Shown in pieces: positions 42,572-50,252 of a DNA stretch of 64,000 bases. Location of the stretch: assembly GCA_016718275.1 (NCBI GenBank), contig JADKEA010000023.1, positions 186,001 through 250,000 on the forward strand, read 5' to 3'. The notes beneath the pieces are model-generated. The model did not search any database. It saw nothing but the letters and a program-made list of their open reading frames with translations, and had not been told where the DNA came from. The DNA comes from Candidatus Villigracilis affinis. Lineage in GTDB: Bacteria > Chloroflexota > Anaerolineae > Anaerolineales > Villigracilaceae. The position numbers were made by a program, and so were the translations under genes. The number at the start of each line of letters is the position of its first letter. Within the stretch, counting starts at the first letter, position 1.

Positions 42572-43156
42572 TCACCCTCGACCGTTATTCTGCTCCCGCC
42601 ATTCGGTATTCAATAAGCCGAAAGAGACGAGATCCCAAATTTGACCGTCGCGATTCAATGCCTGACGTCGTCGAATCTCTTCCATAAAACCAAACTTCTG
42701 GAAGAGGCGCATGGCGCCCTCATTGTAGGCAGGTACCACCGCAGTCACGCGATAGAGATTCAGCTCATTGAAGGCATAGCGCAGCAAGAGACTCAAGGCT
42801 TGCGAGCCGTATCCCTTGCGGCGATCCTCCACGGCACCGATACCGAGGCGAAGAAACCCGTTGCCGTTGGTCCAGTCGATCCATTCTAAAATGGCTTTTC
42901 CGATCAAACGGTCATCTTCGCGGGCACGGATGGTGAAGTAGAAGAGGTTCTTATCCTCCTCCACTTCCTTTTCAACGGCTTCATACTGCTTCTTCACCAT
43001 TGCGGGTGAAAGCGGACGGGCGGGTTTTAAGTCCAGCAGGCGCATGAATTCGGCGTCATGTGTCCATTTGGATTCGATTTCAGGATGCGTTTCATGGTCG
43101 ATGGGACCGAAACGGATATCCGTCGCTTCGAACAACTGAGTTTGTATATCCAACAT
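42572..43156 (-). CDS. RimJ/RimL-type GNAT acetyltransferase (A), first of the operon
   Basis: 194 residues from ATG 43156, with GGAGG six bases upstream; an in-frame TTG at 43168 overlaps that site. GNAT core: EDRRKGYGSQALSLLLRYAF (acetyl-CoA loop) and NEGAMRLFQKFGFMEEIRRR. The T-run of a terminator-like hairpin ends about 15 bases before the start codon, so transcription must read through that hairpin or be initiated inside it. This, with the mini-ORF further upstream, suggests attenuation control. Confidence 0.85.
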   Translation of the reverse strand: MLDIQTQLFEATDIRFGPIDHETHPEIESKWTHDAEFMRLLDLKPARPLSPAMVKKQYEAVEKEVEEDKNLFYFTIRAREDDRLIGKAILEWIDWTNGNGFLRLGIGAVEDRRKGYGSQALSLLLRYAFNELNLYRVTAVVPAYNEGAMRLFQKFGFMEEIRRRQALNRDGQIWDLVSFGLLNTEWREQNNGRG

Positions 43157-43171
43157 TTTTTCCTCCAAACC

Positions 43172-43216
43172 AAAAAAACAAAAAAGCGGTCACAGGTCAC
43201 ATTGACCCATGGCCGC
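43172..43216 (-). terminator. Terminator-like hairpin directly before the GNAT operon
   Basis: On the minus strand GCGGCCATGGGTCA and TGACCTGTGACCGC pair around ATG with one mismatch and two G-U pairs, followed by T6-G-T7. Its 5' arm can instead pair with the 3' arm of the preceding hairpin, as in classical attenuators. Confidence 0.6.
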
Positions 43217-43230
43217 CTTTCGCGCGATTA

Positions 43231-43268
43231 AATAAAAACGGCCACGGGTGTGTAGTGCACCGTGGCCG
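43231..43268 (-). terminator. Terminator after the 27-residue mini-ORF
   Basis: On the minus strand CGGCCACGG and CCGTGGCCG pair (inner pairs extend the stem) and TTTTTATTT follows. Confidence 0.78.
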
Positions 43269-43286
43269 CAAGACAACTAGGACAGT

Positions 43287-43370
43287 CTAACGGTGAGCAG
43301 GCGCACTGCGAGAATCAACATCGGCTTTACCGATGAATGCAGGGAAGGTGTAAAACTTGTTCATCAACAT
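43287..43370 (-). CDS. 27-residue leader peptide candidate upstream of the GNAT operon
   Basis: ATG at 43370 with AGGAGG ten bases upstream (43381-43386) and a sigma-70 promoter before it. The peptide begins MLMNKFYTFPAFIGKADVD and ends SAPAHR. Between its stop and the first acetyltransferase lie two terminator-like hairpins with interchangeable arms. The MNKFYTF start resembles MKIFTF of the mini-ORF ahead of the MFS gene. It could be a regulatory leader or a free-standing small protein. Translation is inferred from the ribosome site only. Confidence 0.6.
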   Translation of the reverse strand: MLMNKFYTFPAFIGKADVDSRSAPAHR

Positions 43371-43417
43371 TGGGCGTGCGCCTCCTTTCGTAAGATTTGC
43401 TTTTATCAAGCGCCGTG

Positions 43418-43447
43418 AGTTTATCATGCAAGAGAAAATAGAGTCAA
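43418..43447 (-). promoter_or_regulatory. Promoter of the mini-ORF/GNAT leader
   Basis: On the minus strand TTGACT (43442-43447) and TAAACT (43418-43423) are 18 bases apart; start expected near 43411. Confidence 0.6.
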
Positions 43448-43577
43448 GGGTATTGTGAAAAAATATTTTATGACGGAATCATAGCGCATCAAACCTTTGG
43501 GAGGTTGTATCCTCTGTTTGGATTCGATACAATAATTGTCAACTGTGTATTTTCGCAAAAACAATTAGAGGTAAATT

Positions 43578-43997
43578 ATGAAATTGAATTCTGCAAAGGA
43601 AGTTTGGGTTGCTCGTTTGATCGCGTGGTTTGTGATCGGTGCAGTTTCGTGCGGCATCATTTTTGTCACCACCTTCATGGTGGGACCCTCCCTGTTTGCC
43701 ATTCCCAATCTGAGCGAAAAGATCGCCGTATCTGTGTTTTGCCCGGGCGCGGAAAGTACCTCACGCCAGGATGGCGCATCCGTTCCAACAACGTCCAGCC
43801 CATCGGGCACGTACGGTCACACGGTGGAGATCACCTGCACCTTTGCCGATGGCAGCACGGAGATCATCCGCAACGAGCAATATGCACTGGCCTCCATCGG
43901 CGGTATGTTTGGGCTGGGTGGTTTATGCGGATTGGGGATTTCTGTTTTGCTGATGCTTTTGCCTTTTTTTGTAATTCGCAAGAAAAAAGAAGAATAA
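43578..43997 (+). CDS. Small two-helix membrane protein of unknown function
   Basis: 139 residues. Helix one is at about 11-36 and helix two at about 108-132, with an external loop holding two cysteines (VFCPGAESTS ... ITCTFADGS) and a Lys/Glu tail. The layout matches the protein at 26689-27135. GAGGT precedes the ATG. It stands alone and is followed by a strong bidirectional terminator. Confidence 0.68.
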   Translation: MKLNSAKEVWVARLIAWFVIGAVSCGIIFVTTFMVGPSLFAIPNLSEKIAVSVFCPGAESTSRQDGASVPTTSSPSGTYGHTVEITCTFADGSTEIIRNEQYALASIGGMFGLGGLCGLGISVLLMLLPFFVIRKKKEE

Positions 43998-43999
43998 AA

Positions 44000-44039
44000 A
44001 AGAGAGACGCCAAAGTCCTCAGACTTTGGCGTCTCTCTT
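44000..44039. terminator. Bidirectional terminator
   Basis: AAGAGAGACGCCAAAGTC, loop CTCA, then the perfect complement; an 18-bp stem between convergent genes. Confidence 0.85.
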
Positions 44040-44063
44040 GATGATGTCACGCTGCAAGTGGAC

Positions 44064-44855
44064 CTACTTCGGATTCGCCACTTCGCTCATCGTTTTGACT
44101 ACCAATCCATTGGCTTGTTGTTCACCGAGCCACTTTGCAAATTGATCGAACACATTGAGTTTGATCGCATACTCATTACAGCCGTCGCAGACGTGATGAA
44201 ATACAAAGATGACCCAGCCGCCGCCGTCATTTTCAACTTCGGTCACATAGCGGGTCATTTTTGGAAAGCGCGTATCTTTCACAATGTAGGGCATGGCATT
44301 CAAGACATACATATCCACGGGCGGAATGGTGTCCGGTCCGCCGGAAACGCCGCGTGCATTGTTATATCCGCAATCGACCACCATTTGTTTTGATTCATCG
44401 TCATAGTGGCCGTAGGGATAGGCGAAGGAATTTACTGCGAATCCGTGCGCCAGCAGATTTTGCCTGTCCTGGCAGATCTCACGTTCGAGGTCTGCGCCGC
44501 TCAAGTCAGGGACATTGCTATGGCTGAGCGTGTGTCCGCCGATCTCGTTGCCGTCGTTGTACAGGTCGCGCAGTTGGTCTTCGGTCATGTAGCCGTTCGT
44601 GCCGGTGAATCCGCTCACGATGTAGAAGGTGGCCCGCAGGTTATTCTCCGCGAGGATATCGCGCACGGCGTAGTTGTCGGCATCACCGTCATCGAAGGTC
44701 AGGCTGACCACGGTATTCTTGAACGTGAGCGCAGGCACAGCTGGTTCGGGCTTGCTGGTACAGCTGGCCAGAAGCATCAATATCAGTAAAAAAAACAACA
44801 TCGTTTTACTTCGTAATTGCAGATTCAAATCCGCAGTCCGTGTGGATCGTGACAC
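44064..44855 (-). CDS. Polysaccharide deacetylase lipoprotein (NodB domain)
   Basis: 263 residues from GTG 44855, chosen for AAGGAG five bases upstream. Signal peptide ends in LLASC, so the enzyme is lipid-anchored outside. NodB/CE4 motifs: SLTFDDGDADNYAV (motif 1 with the catalytic and metal Asp), GGHTLSHSNVPDLS (metal-binding HxxxH) and FAYPYGHYDDES (motif 3). Probably removes acetyl groups from an N-acetylated envelope or peptidoglycan sugar. Sixteen bases separate it from the SH3 lipoprotein gene upstream, implying one transcript. Confidence 0.88.
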   Translation of the reverse strand: MSRSTRTADLNLQLRSKTMLFFLLILMLLASCTSKPEPAVPALTFKNTVVSLTFDDGDADNYAVRDILAENNLRATFYIVSGFTGTNGYMTEDQLRDLYNDGNEIGGHTLSHSNVPDLSGADLEREICQDRQNLLAHGFAVNSFAYPYGHYDDESKQMVVDCGYNNARGVSGGPDTIPPVDMYVLNAMPYIVKDTRFPKMTRYVTEVENDGGGWVIFVFHHVCDGCNEYAIKLNVFDQFAKWLGEQQANGLVVKTMSEVANPK

Positions 44856-44871
44856 TTCGTCTCCTTTGTGA

Positions 44872-45783
44872 TTACGGCTCAAAATCGATCTTTTCCGTCG
44901 CGCACGTTCCCTGTTGACCTTTATCCGAGCACAGTGTAATGGTTACAAAGAGTCTATGGCTTTCAGGGTTGTATTTGAATGGGGGTGTGCTAATGGTGTA
45001 AGTCTCGCCGATGCCGAGGATTTCCTTCGCGCTTTTCGTCTGGCAATCGTCGAGATTGATGAATCCATCAGCGGTATCAGAGACGACTACATCGGTGATC
45101 TTATCCCTGATCGAGATGTTCACCGATTTGAACGGGATGCCGCCAGTATTCCTGAGTTTCAGTTCCACCCACCAAAAGCCGTTGCATGAATCCATACTGG
45201 TGTATTCAACGGTGAACTTCGGCGTGGGCAGGGAAGTGGCCGTGGCGGTGGGCGTGGGCGGCGGCGTGAAGACCGGCGCGAGCATGACTGGCCCCGTCAG
45301 TGTGGCATATTTTCCCCATACCCAGCAAAACTCGGGGTCACTGCCATCTGGGTTGCGGATATACCAATAGTTATTGGTTGGGTCACGTGCATACACTTGG
45401 GCGATTTCACCGACCAGCAAAGCCCCGACCATATCGTACACTTTGCCTGGTCCGCTGCGGCAATTGGTATCGACGGAAACGGTGATGAACGGTGTTTCCA
45501 GCGTGGGAGTGAAAGGCAGGGTCGGTACCAGTGTTGGAGTGGGAGTCAATGTGGGCGGTTCGAGCGTGAATGTTAAGGTTGGGACGAGAGTAGGGGTATC
45601 TTGCAATGTGGGTGGAGTGAGGAGTTCGTTTATTGCGTCCTGGGTTTGGCCCGCCATCACTGTCCCTGCCACGGCAGTGCTGATTTCATTTTCGTTCGAT
45701 GGAAAAATGGATGGAGTGGCACAAGCCATGCTGGCAACTAACAGCACGATGGCTGGCAAACGGGTTTTTTTGAAGAATGACAT
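44872..45783 (-). CDS. SH3-domain lipoprotein
   Basis: 303 residues. Signal peptide with lipobox SMAC (Cys21), a long Thr/Pro-rich stalk, then a bacterial SH3 domain at about 95-155 (TVSVDTNCRSGPGKVYDMVG ... WYIRNPDGSDPEFCWVWG) of the type that binds cell-wall peptides. A second Thr/Pro spacer leads to a C-terminal beta domain with paired cysteines (SMDSCNGFWWVELKLRNTGG). Likely a wall-associated partner of the deacetylase encoded next. Confidence 0.82.
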   Translation of the reverse strand: MSFFKKTRLPAIVLLVASMACATPSIFPSNENEISTAVAGTVMAGQTQDAINELLTPPTLQDTPTLVPTLTFTLEPPTLTPTPTLVPTLPFTPTLETPFITVSVDTNCRSGPGKVYDMVGALLVGEIAQVYARDPTNNYWYIRNPDGSDPEFCWVWGKYATLTGPVMLAPVFTPPPTPTATATSLPTPKFTVEYTSMDSCNGFWWVELKLRNTGGIPFKSVNISIRDKITDVVVSDTADGFINLDDCQTKSAKEILGIGETYTISTPPFKYNPESHRLFVTITLCSDKGQQGTCATEKIDFEP

Positions 45784-45830
45784 GATACTTTCCTTTTATG
45801 AAATTAAGCAGCGGCTCTTAAATCTGACGT

Positions 45831-46655
45831 TCAACCTTCTGCGCTTGTTCCGTTTTTCAGGATCAGCCAGCCTTTTGCCAGCCATTTTTTATGCGTGTCG
45901 ATCTTGAACCCTTTTGCCGCCAGGCTTTCGGCCGATGCGATGAACCACTGCTTCCATCCGAAAACTTTTGCATGCGCGGTTTCGGCGGCAGAGCGTTTCC
46001 ACGCTTCGAAAAAATTATGGATGGGTTCGCCTGCCACCACATGATGGATGTGATTCTTTGGCAGCACGGTTTGAAAATCGGTGATGTCGAATCCCATACG
46101 GAAGTTTGTGCTGAATACAAGTGCTTCGAACTTCCATCCGCTTTCTATTTTTCGAACGAGGTTCGCCACCCAGATACTTCCAAACGGATTCGACGTGCCT
46201 TCGATCATCAGCCCGCCCGGTAAAACATATTCAGCGAGACGTTCATACGCGGGCGCAAAATCCTTCTCTTCATATTGACGCAGGACATTAAATGCGCGGA
46301 TCAATCTTACCCTTTCGCCTGATTGCAAAGGCAAGTTAAATCCTCCATGCCGAAAGTGGGTGATGCTGTCGGCGAAGGGCAGTGCGGCCTCGACTCGCTC
46401 CTTGTCGATCTCCACGCCGAGGATGGGCAGTGACGGGTTGACACGCCTGAAGCGTTCCGCGCTTTCCAGGGTGGTTCGGGCGTCGAAGCCGTAGCCAAGA
46501 TCAATGAACATCGAATGCTGAAACAGTCCATCGGTCCGCGTAAGAAGCGCAGGCTCATAGAGCAGGATAAAGTTATCGACACGGCGGAGTCGGTTCGAAG
46601 CGGTCTTTCCGCGGGTCGGGTTTCCAATCGGTTTTTTGCTTGAAGTTTTTACCAT
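45831..46655 (-). CDS. SAM-dependent methyltransferase-like protein
   Basis: 274 residues. FIDLGYGFDARTTLESAERF followed by LPILGVEIDKERVEAA matches the SAM-binding motif I and the acidic end of beta-2 in class I methyltransferases. LIRAFNVLRQYEE could be motif IV, but the usual D/N-P-P-Y is absent, so the target is unknown. ATG 46655 is preferred; TATAAT (46664-46669 on the plus coordinates) ends eight bases upstream, with GGAG inside the gap. Confidence 0.72.
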   Translation of the reverse strand: MVKTSSKKPIGNPTRGKTASNRLRRVDNFILLYEPALLTRTDGLFQHSMFIDLGYGFDARTTLESAERFRRVNPSLPILGVEIDKERVEAALPFADSITHFRHGGFNLPLQSGERVRLIRAFNVLRQYEEKDFAPAYERLAEYVLPGGLMIEGTSNPFGSIWVANLVRKIESGWKFEALVFSTNFRMGFDITDFQTVLPKNHIHHVVAGEPIHNFFEAWKRSAAETAHAKVFGWKQWFIASAESLAAKGFKIDTHKKWLAKGWLILKNGTSAEG

Positions 46656-46663
46656 TCGCTCCA

Positions 46664-46698
46664 ATTATAAGAGCGAAATCGACGGGGTTCGTTATGGT
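46664..46698. promoter_or_regulatory. Divergent -10 boxes between the methyltransferase-like and membrane protein genes
   Basis: Minus-strand TATAAT at 46664-46669 ends eight bases before the start at 46655. Plus-strand TATGGT at 46693-46698 ends six bases before the ATG at 46705. Confidence 0.45.
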
Positions 46699-46704
46699 AA
46701 ACTC

Positions 46705-49272
46705 ATGCCGATTAATATGTTGCGCTGGAAAAACAAATCCTTCACCCTTGCGGTCTATGGGCTGCTGATCTCGGTTGGCGCGTTTGTGACGGCCTGGGTG
46801 GTGTATCAGGTGCCTTCTGACCCGAAGAATAATATTTTTTTGGGGCTGTCACTGCAAAGAATGATTCTGATTGGCAGTGTGTCGCTGGCGGGGTTATTGA
46901 CGGCGGTGCTTTCGGTCCGCTCGTTTCGCAATCAGGCCTGGGCAGAGCGGGCTTGGACTTTTCTTTTCGGGCAGACGACTCTCGCCGTGCTGATCCGCTG
47001 GCTGGCCGCGGCGATCGCCATTGCAGGCTGGGTGATCTGGTTCACACCTTTGTATCGCTGGGAGAACAATCAGGATTATTACCTGCGCCTGCATCCCATT
47101 GTCGTTTGGTTGACCCTCGCTGGTGTTTTGACTTTTGTTGTTTCAGGGGTGGAAGAATATGGTTTTGACCCGCAGAATTTTTTGAATACACTCACTTCGA
47201 ATAAAAAGATTTTTGGCATTGCGCTGGGCGTGATGTTCGCTTTTCTTTTGATTTGGGCATTCATCGCGTTGACCGGCTTGGGGGTGTGGGTGAGCGATGG
47301 TTTTTGGTATGGCGCGGGCGTGCCTGTGCTGAGTTTGCAGATCGTGCTGGCGATGGTGATCGGCCTCGGCGTGTTTGCGTTGGAGCGTTCGTCATTCAAG
47401 GCGCGTTTTCCAAAATGGACGGACCTTTTCGTTTTCTTTTTGATCTGGTGCCTGGCGGCGTATCTTTGGGCGCGTGAGCCATTGCCCACCAGTTTCTTCG
47501 CGCCGGGGCCGTTTTTGCCTGATTATGAATTGCATCCATTTTCCGATGCGGCAACCTTCGACCGTGGCAGTCAGTTTGCGTTGATCGGTCAGGGCATTAA
47601 CAACGGTGCCTATTGGGACCGCGCCCTGTATATGGCGTTTCTGGTTTTCCTGCATCAATTGTTCGGGCAGAATTACGAGCACTTGATGAACGTGCAAGCC
47701 GCCATCTATGCTGTTTTTCCAGCGCTCCTGTATTTGCTGGGGCGGGATGTTTTCAACCGTTCTTTTGGTGTGATCCTCGCGGCATTGGTGACAATGCGCG
47801 GTGTCAACGGAATCGTGGTCAGCACCTTGATCGATCTTGCCAATCAGAAGTATATGCTCACCGATTTCCCGACGGTCATTTTCGTGGCGTGGTTTGCCTT
47901 GATGATGGTGCGCTGGTTGAAGGCTCCTGCGAAGAATTATTTATATGCTTTGTGGGCGGGTGGCGTGGTGGGGCTGGGAATCATGCTGCGCACGAATACG
48001 CTTTTTCTTTTGGTGTTCGCGGGAATTTTGATTCCCTTCGTGTATTGGCGGCAGAAATTGCGCGGCATGGTGATCGGTGTGCTGGTTTTGGTTACGATGT
48101 TCGCGAGCACGTTTGCGTGGGGAGCGTATCACGACAAATCCGTTTTCGATATTTATATTTACAGAATCATGATCGTTCTTAAGGCGCGTTATCCGCAGGC
48201 GGCGCCGCAGCTTGCGCCCGAGGAAGAGCCGCAGGGAAATGAAGCGGCTCCGGTGAGCGTTGCTGCTGTATCGTCCACAGGTCCGCGTTTGGCTGAACCT
48301 GCAAAAGTAAAGCCGGTTTATGAATTCGTGACCATTCATTTCCTGCACAACATCATTTCGTCGGTCTTTATTCTGCCGACAGATGACGAGTTCCACGATC
48401 TGTGGCGTACGGTGCGCGGAGATTTCCCGTATTGGGAGCCATATTGGGATGGACGCTTCGCTGAAAGCGCGCATCATTTCCTGACCTTGAACCTGCTTCT
48501 AGTCGCGCTGGGCATTGCCGCCGCCTGGAAATACTCCCGCGCTCCGGGGCTGGCGCCGTTGGGCATCTTCCTTTTTTATGACCTTGCCAATGCCTTCGCC
48601 CGCACCTCCGGCGGACGCTACGTTGTGCCGATCGATTGGGTCATCCTGTTCTATTTTGCGTTGGGTTTGTTTCAAGTCATTTTGTGGGGACTGGCTTTCT
48701 TTGGCCTGCGGGAAGAGACTGCCCATGTCGCTGAGCAGGCTTCGTGGAGTTGGGAACCGCTTAAGAAGCAGGCTCCGTTGATCGTCATTTTCTTCCTGTT
48801 CGTTGGGTCGCTGGTGCCGGTGTCGGGTCATTTTATTCCACGCCGCTATCCTGACCGTTCGCAGGAGGAATTGTTCGCGCTGCTTGAATCTCAGGGCGAT
48901 ATTCAAAAGATGGGATACGATGCGGCGGAATTGCAGGCCGCCTTCGCGCAATGGCCCGAACTTAGGATCGTGGCCGGGCGCGCTTTGTATCCGCGTTATT
49001 TTGAGGCGGGCAGGGGCATCCCCAAGAATCGTTTTCCGTACACCGCGATGGATTTCCCTCGAATTGCGTTTACGGTGATCGGTCCGCAGGGGTTGAGCTA
49101 TGTGCTTTTGCCGCGGGCCGATGTGGATTACTTCCCGAACGCCTCCGACGTGTTTGTTTTGGGGTGTGGGCTGGGGGCTAATATCGATGCGCTGGCCGTG
49201 GTGATCGTGGATCAGCCGAACATCGTGTACACGCGCCGCCCGCCGGTGCCGCTGCAATGCCCTGTGCAGTAG
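46705..49272 (+). CDS. Large polytopic membrane protein, possible GT-C glycosyltransferase
   Basis: 855 residues. About thirteen membrane helices in the first two thirds, a hydrophilic stretch at about 495-560 (AAPQLAPEEEPQGNEAAP), further helices, and an external C-terminal domain with three cysteines. The overall plan, many helices with a large extracytoplasmic end, is that of PMT/ArnT-like glycosyltransferases that use lipid-linked sugars, but I do not see a decisive motif. Start at ATG 46705 or 46717; the frame before that lies in the promoter region. Its position next to the exporter and rhamnose genes supports an envelope glycan role. Confidence 0.7.
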   Translation: MPINMLRWKNKSFTLAVYGLLISVGAFVTAWVVYQVPSDPKNNIFLGLSLQRMILIGSVSLAGLLTAVLSVRSFRNQAWAERAWTFLFGQTTLAVLIRWLAAAIAIAGWVIWFTPLYRWENNQDYYLRLHPIVVWLTLAGVLTFVVSGVEEYGFDPQNFLNTLTSNKKIFGIALGVMFAFLLIWAFIALTGLGVWVSDGFWYGAGVPVLSLQIVLAMVIGLGVFALERSSFKARFPKWTDLFVFFLIWCLAAYLWAREPLPTSFFAPGPFLPDYELHPFSDAATFDRGSQFALIGQGINNGAYWDRALYMAFLVFLHQLFGQNYEHLMNVQAAIYAVFPALLYLLGRDVFNRSFGVILAALVTMRGVNGIVVSTLIDLANQKYMLTDFPTVIFVAWFALMMVRWLKAPAKNYLYALWAGGVVGLGIMLRTNTLFLLVFAGILIPFVYWRQKLRGMVIGVLVLVTMFASTFAWGAYHDKSVFDIYIYRIMIVLKARYPQAAPQLAPEEEPQGNEAAPVSVAAVSSTGPRLAEPAKVKPVYEFVTIHFLHNIISSVFILPTDDEFHDLWRTVRGDFPYWEPYWDGRFAESAHHFLTLNLLLVALGIAAAWKYSRAPGLAPLGIFLFYDLANAFARTSGGRYVVPIDWVILFYFALGLFQVILWGLAFFGLREETAHVAEQASWSWEPLKKQAPLIVIFFLFVGSLVPVSGHFIPRRYPDRSQEELFALLESQGDIQKMGYDAAELQAAFAQWPELRIVAGRALYPRYFEAGRGIPKNRFPYTAMDFPRIAFTVIGPQGLSYVLLPRADVDYFPNASDVFVLGCGLGANIDALAVVIVDQPNIVYTRRPPVPLQCPVQ

Positions 49273-49296
49273 CCGTTTCTGCGGCTTTTTCCCGTA

Positions 49297-49305
49297 TGGT
49301 AGAAT
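49297..49305 (+). promoter_or_regulatory. Extended -10 promoter of the exporter/rhamnose operon
   Basis: TGGTAGAAT has the TGN extension; a leader of about 110 bases follows before the permease gene. Confidence 0.4.
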
Positions 49306-49334
49306 CGAAAACGCTGTTTTAAATCCCGTTCGAG

Positions 49335-49354
49335 AATCCGCACCGCGGATTTTT
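49335..49354 (+). terminator. Short hairpin with T-run in the exporter operon leader
   Basis: AATCCGC, loop ACC, GCGGATT, then TTTC. It is weak and lies inside the leader, so it may act as an attenuator. Confidence 0.35.
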
Positions 49355-49422
49355 CTGACCTGCCTGTTCTGGCTCTGATTTCGGGTCGGGTTCCTGAAAA
49401 TAAGTTACCTTTTGTGAGTGGT

Positions 49423-50250
49423 ATGAAAACATCTGAAGAATTTATCTATGATAGCGCCCGGCGCGGGCCGGTGGCGTTGGAGGAATTGCGCGGTATCTTT
49501 CGATATCGCGACCTGATCTTTCAATTGATCCGCAAAGACATTGTGGCGCGCTACAAGCGCTCGGTTTTGGGCGTCGCCTGGACGATGCTCCAGCCCCTTG
49601 GCATGATGGTGATCCTTTCCGTGGTCTTCTCGACTCTGTTTAGCCAGGTCAAGGGCTACCCGGCTTACATCCTCAGCGGCCTGATCGCGTGGACGTTCTT
49701 TTCACAGGCCACCAGCGCCATGATGACGCAGATCGTGTGGGGCGGCGCTTTGCTTCGGCAGATCTACGTGCCGCGCACCTCTTTTGCGGTCTCTTCGATC
49801 GGCACCGGGCTGACCAATCTGGGGATTTCGTTCATCCCCCTCGTTTTGATCGTTCTCATCATCGGTTTGCCGCTGCGCTGGAGCATCCTGTTCGTGCCGG
49901 TTTCGATGCTGCTGCTGGGGGCGTTCGCTCTGGGGGTGGGGCTGATCATTTCCACCATGTCGATCTATTTTCCCGATGTGGCTGATATGTACAACCTCGT
50001 GCTGACTGGCTGGATGTATTTGACGCCCATCGTCTATCCCGAAACCTTGATCCCCGAAGCCTATCGCTATTGGTTCTTTCATTTGAACCCAATGTATTAT
50101 TATGTGAAAATATTCCGCGCGCCGATCTTCGAGGGAGTGCTTCCCGATGGGGATATCCTGATCGTAGCGACGTTGATCTCTGTCACGACCCTTATCATCG
50201 GATGGCTGTTCTTTTCGAAACGCTCTGATGAGTTCGCCTATCACTTATAA
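49423..50250 (+). CDS. ABC-2 type polysaccharide export permease (Wzm/TagG-like)
   Basis: 275 residues from ATG 49423 (GTG 49414 is an alternative). An N-terminal amphipathic part (FRYRDLIFQLIRKDIVARYK) and RSVLGVAWTMLQPLGMMVIL are signatures of the O-antigen/teichoic acid export permeases; six membrane helices follow. With the ATPase encoded two bases downstream it should move an undecaprenyl-linked glycan across the membrane. Confidence 0.93.
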   Translation: MKTSEEFIYDSARRGPVALEELRGIFRYRDLIFQLIRKDIVARYKRSVLGVAWTMLQPLGMMVILSVVFSTLFSQVKGYPAYILSGLIAWTFFSQATSAMMTQIVWGGALLRQIYVPRTSFAVSSIGTGLTNLGISFIPLVLIVLIIGLPLRWSILFVPVSMLLLGAFALGVGLIISTMSIYFPDVADMYNLVLTGWMYLTPIVYPETLIPEAYRYWFFHLNPMYYYVKIFRAPIFEGVLPDGDILIVATLISVTTLIIGWLFFSKRSDEFAYHL

Positions 50251-50252
50251 AC

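Noticed and set aside
43186..43268. Possible CRISPR-like pair of palindromes before the GNAT operon
   Set aside because: Only two related hairpins, no regular spacers and no cas genes; better explained as terminators.
43505..44041. 178-codon frame overlapping the small membrane protein at 43578
   Set aside because: Different frame of a gene with clear helices and a ribosome site; the translation is Cys/His/Arg-rich without a domain.
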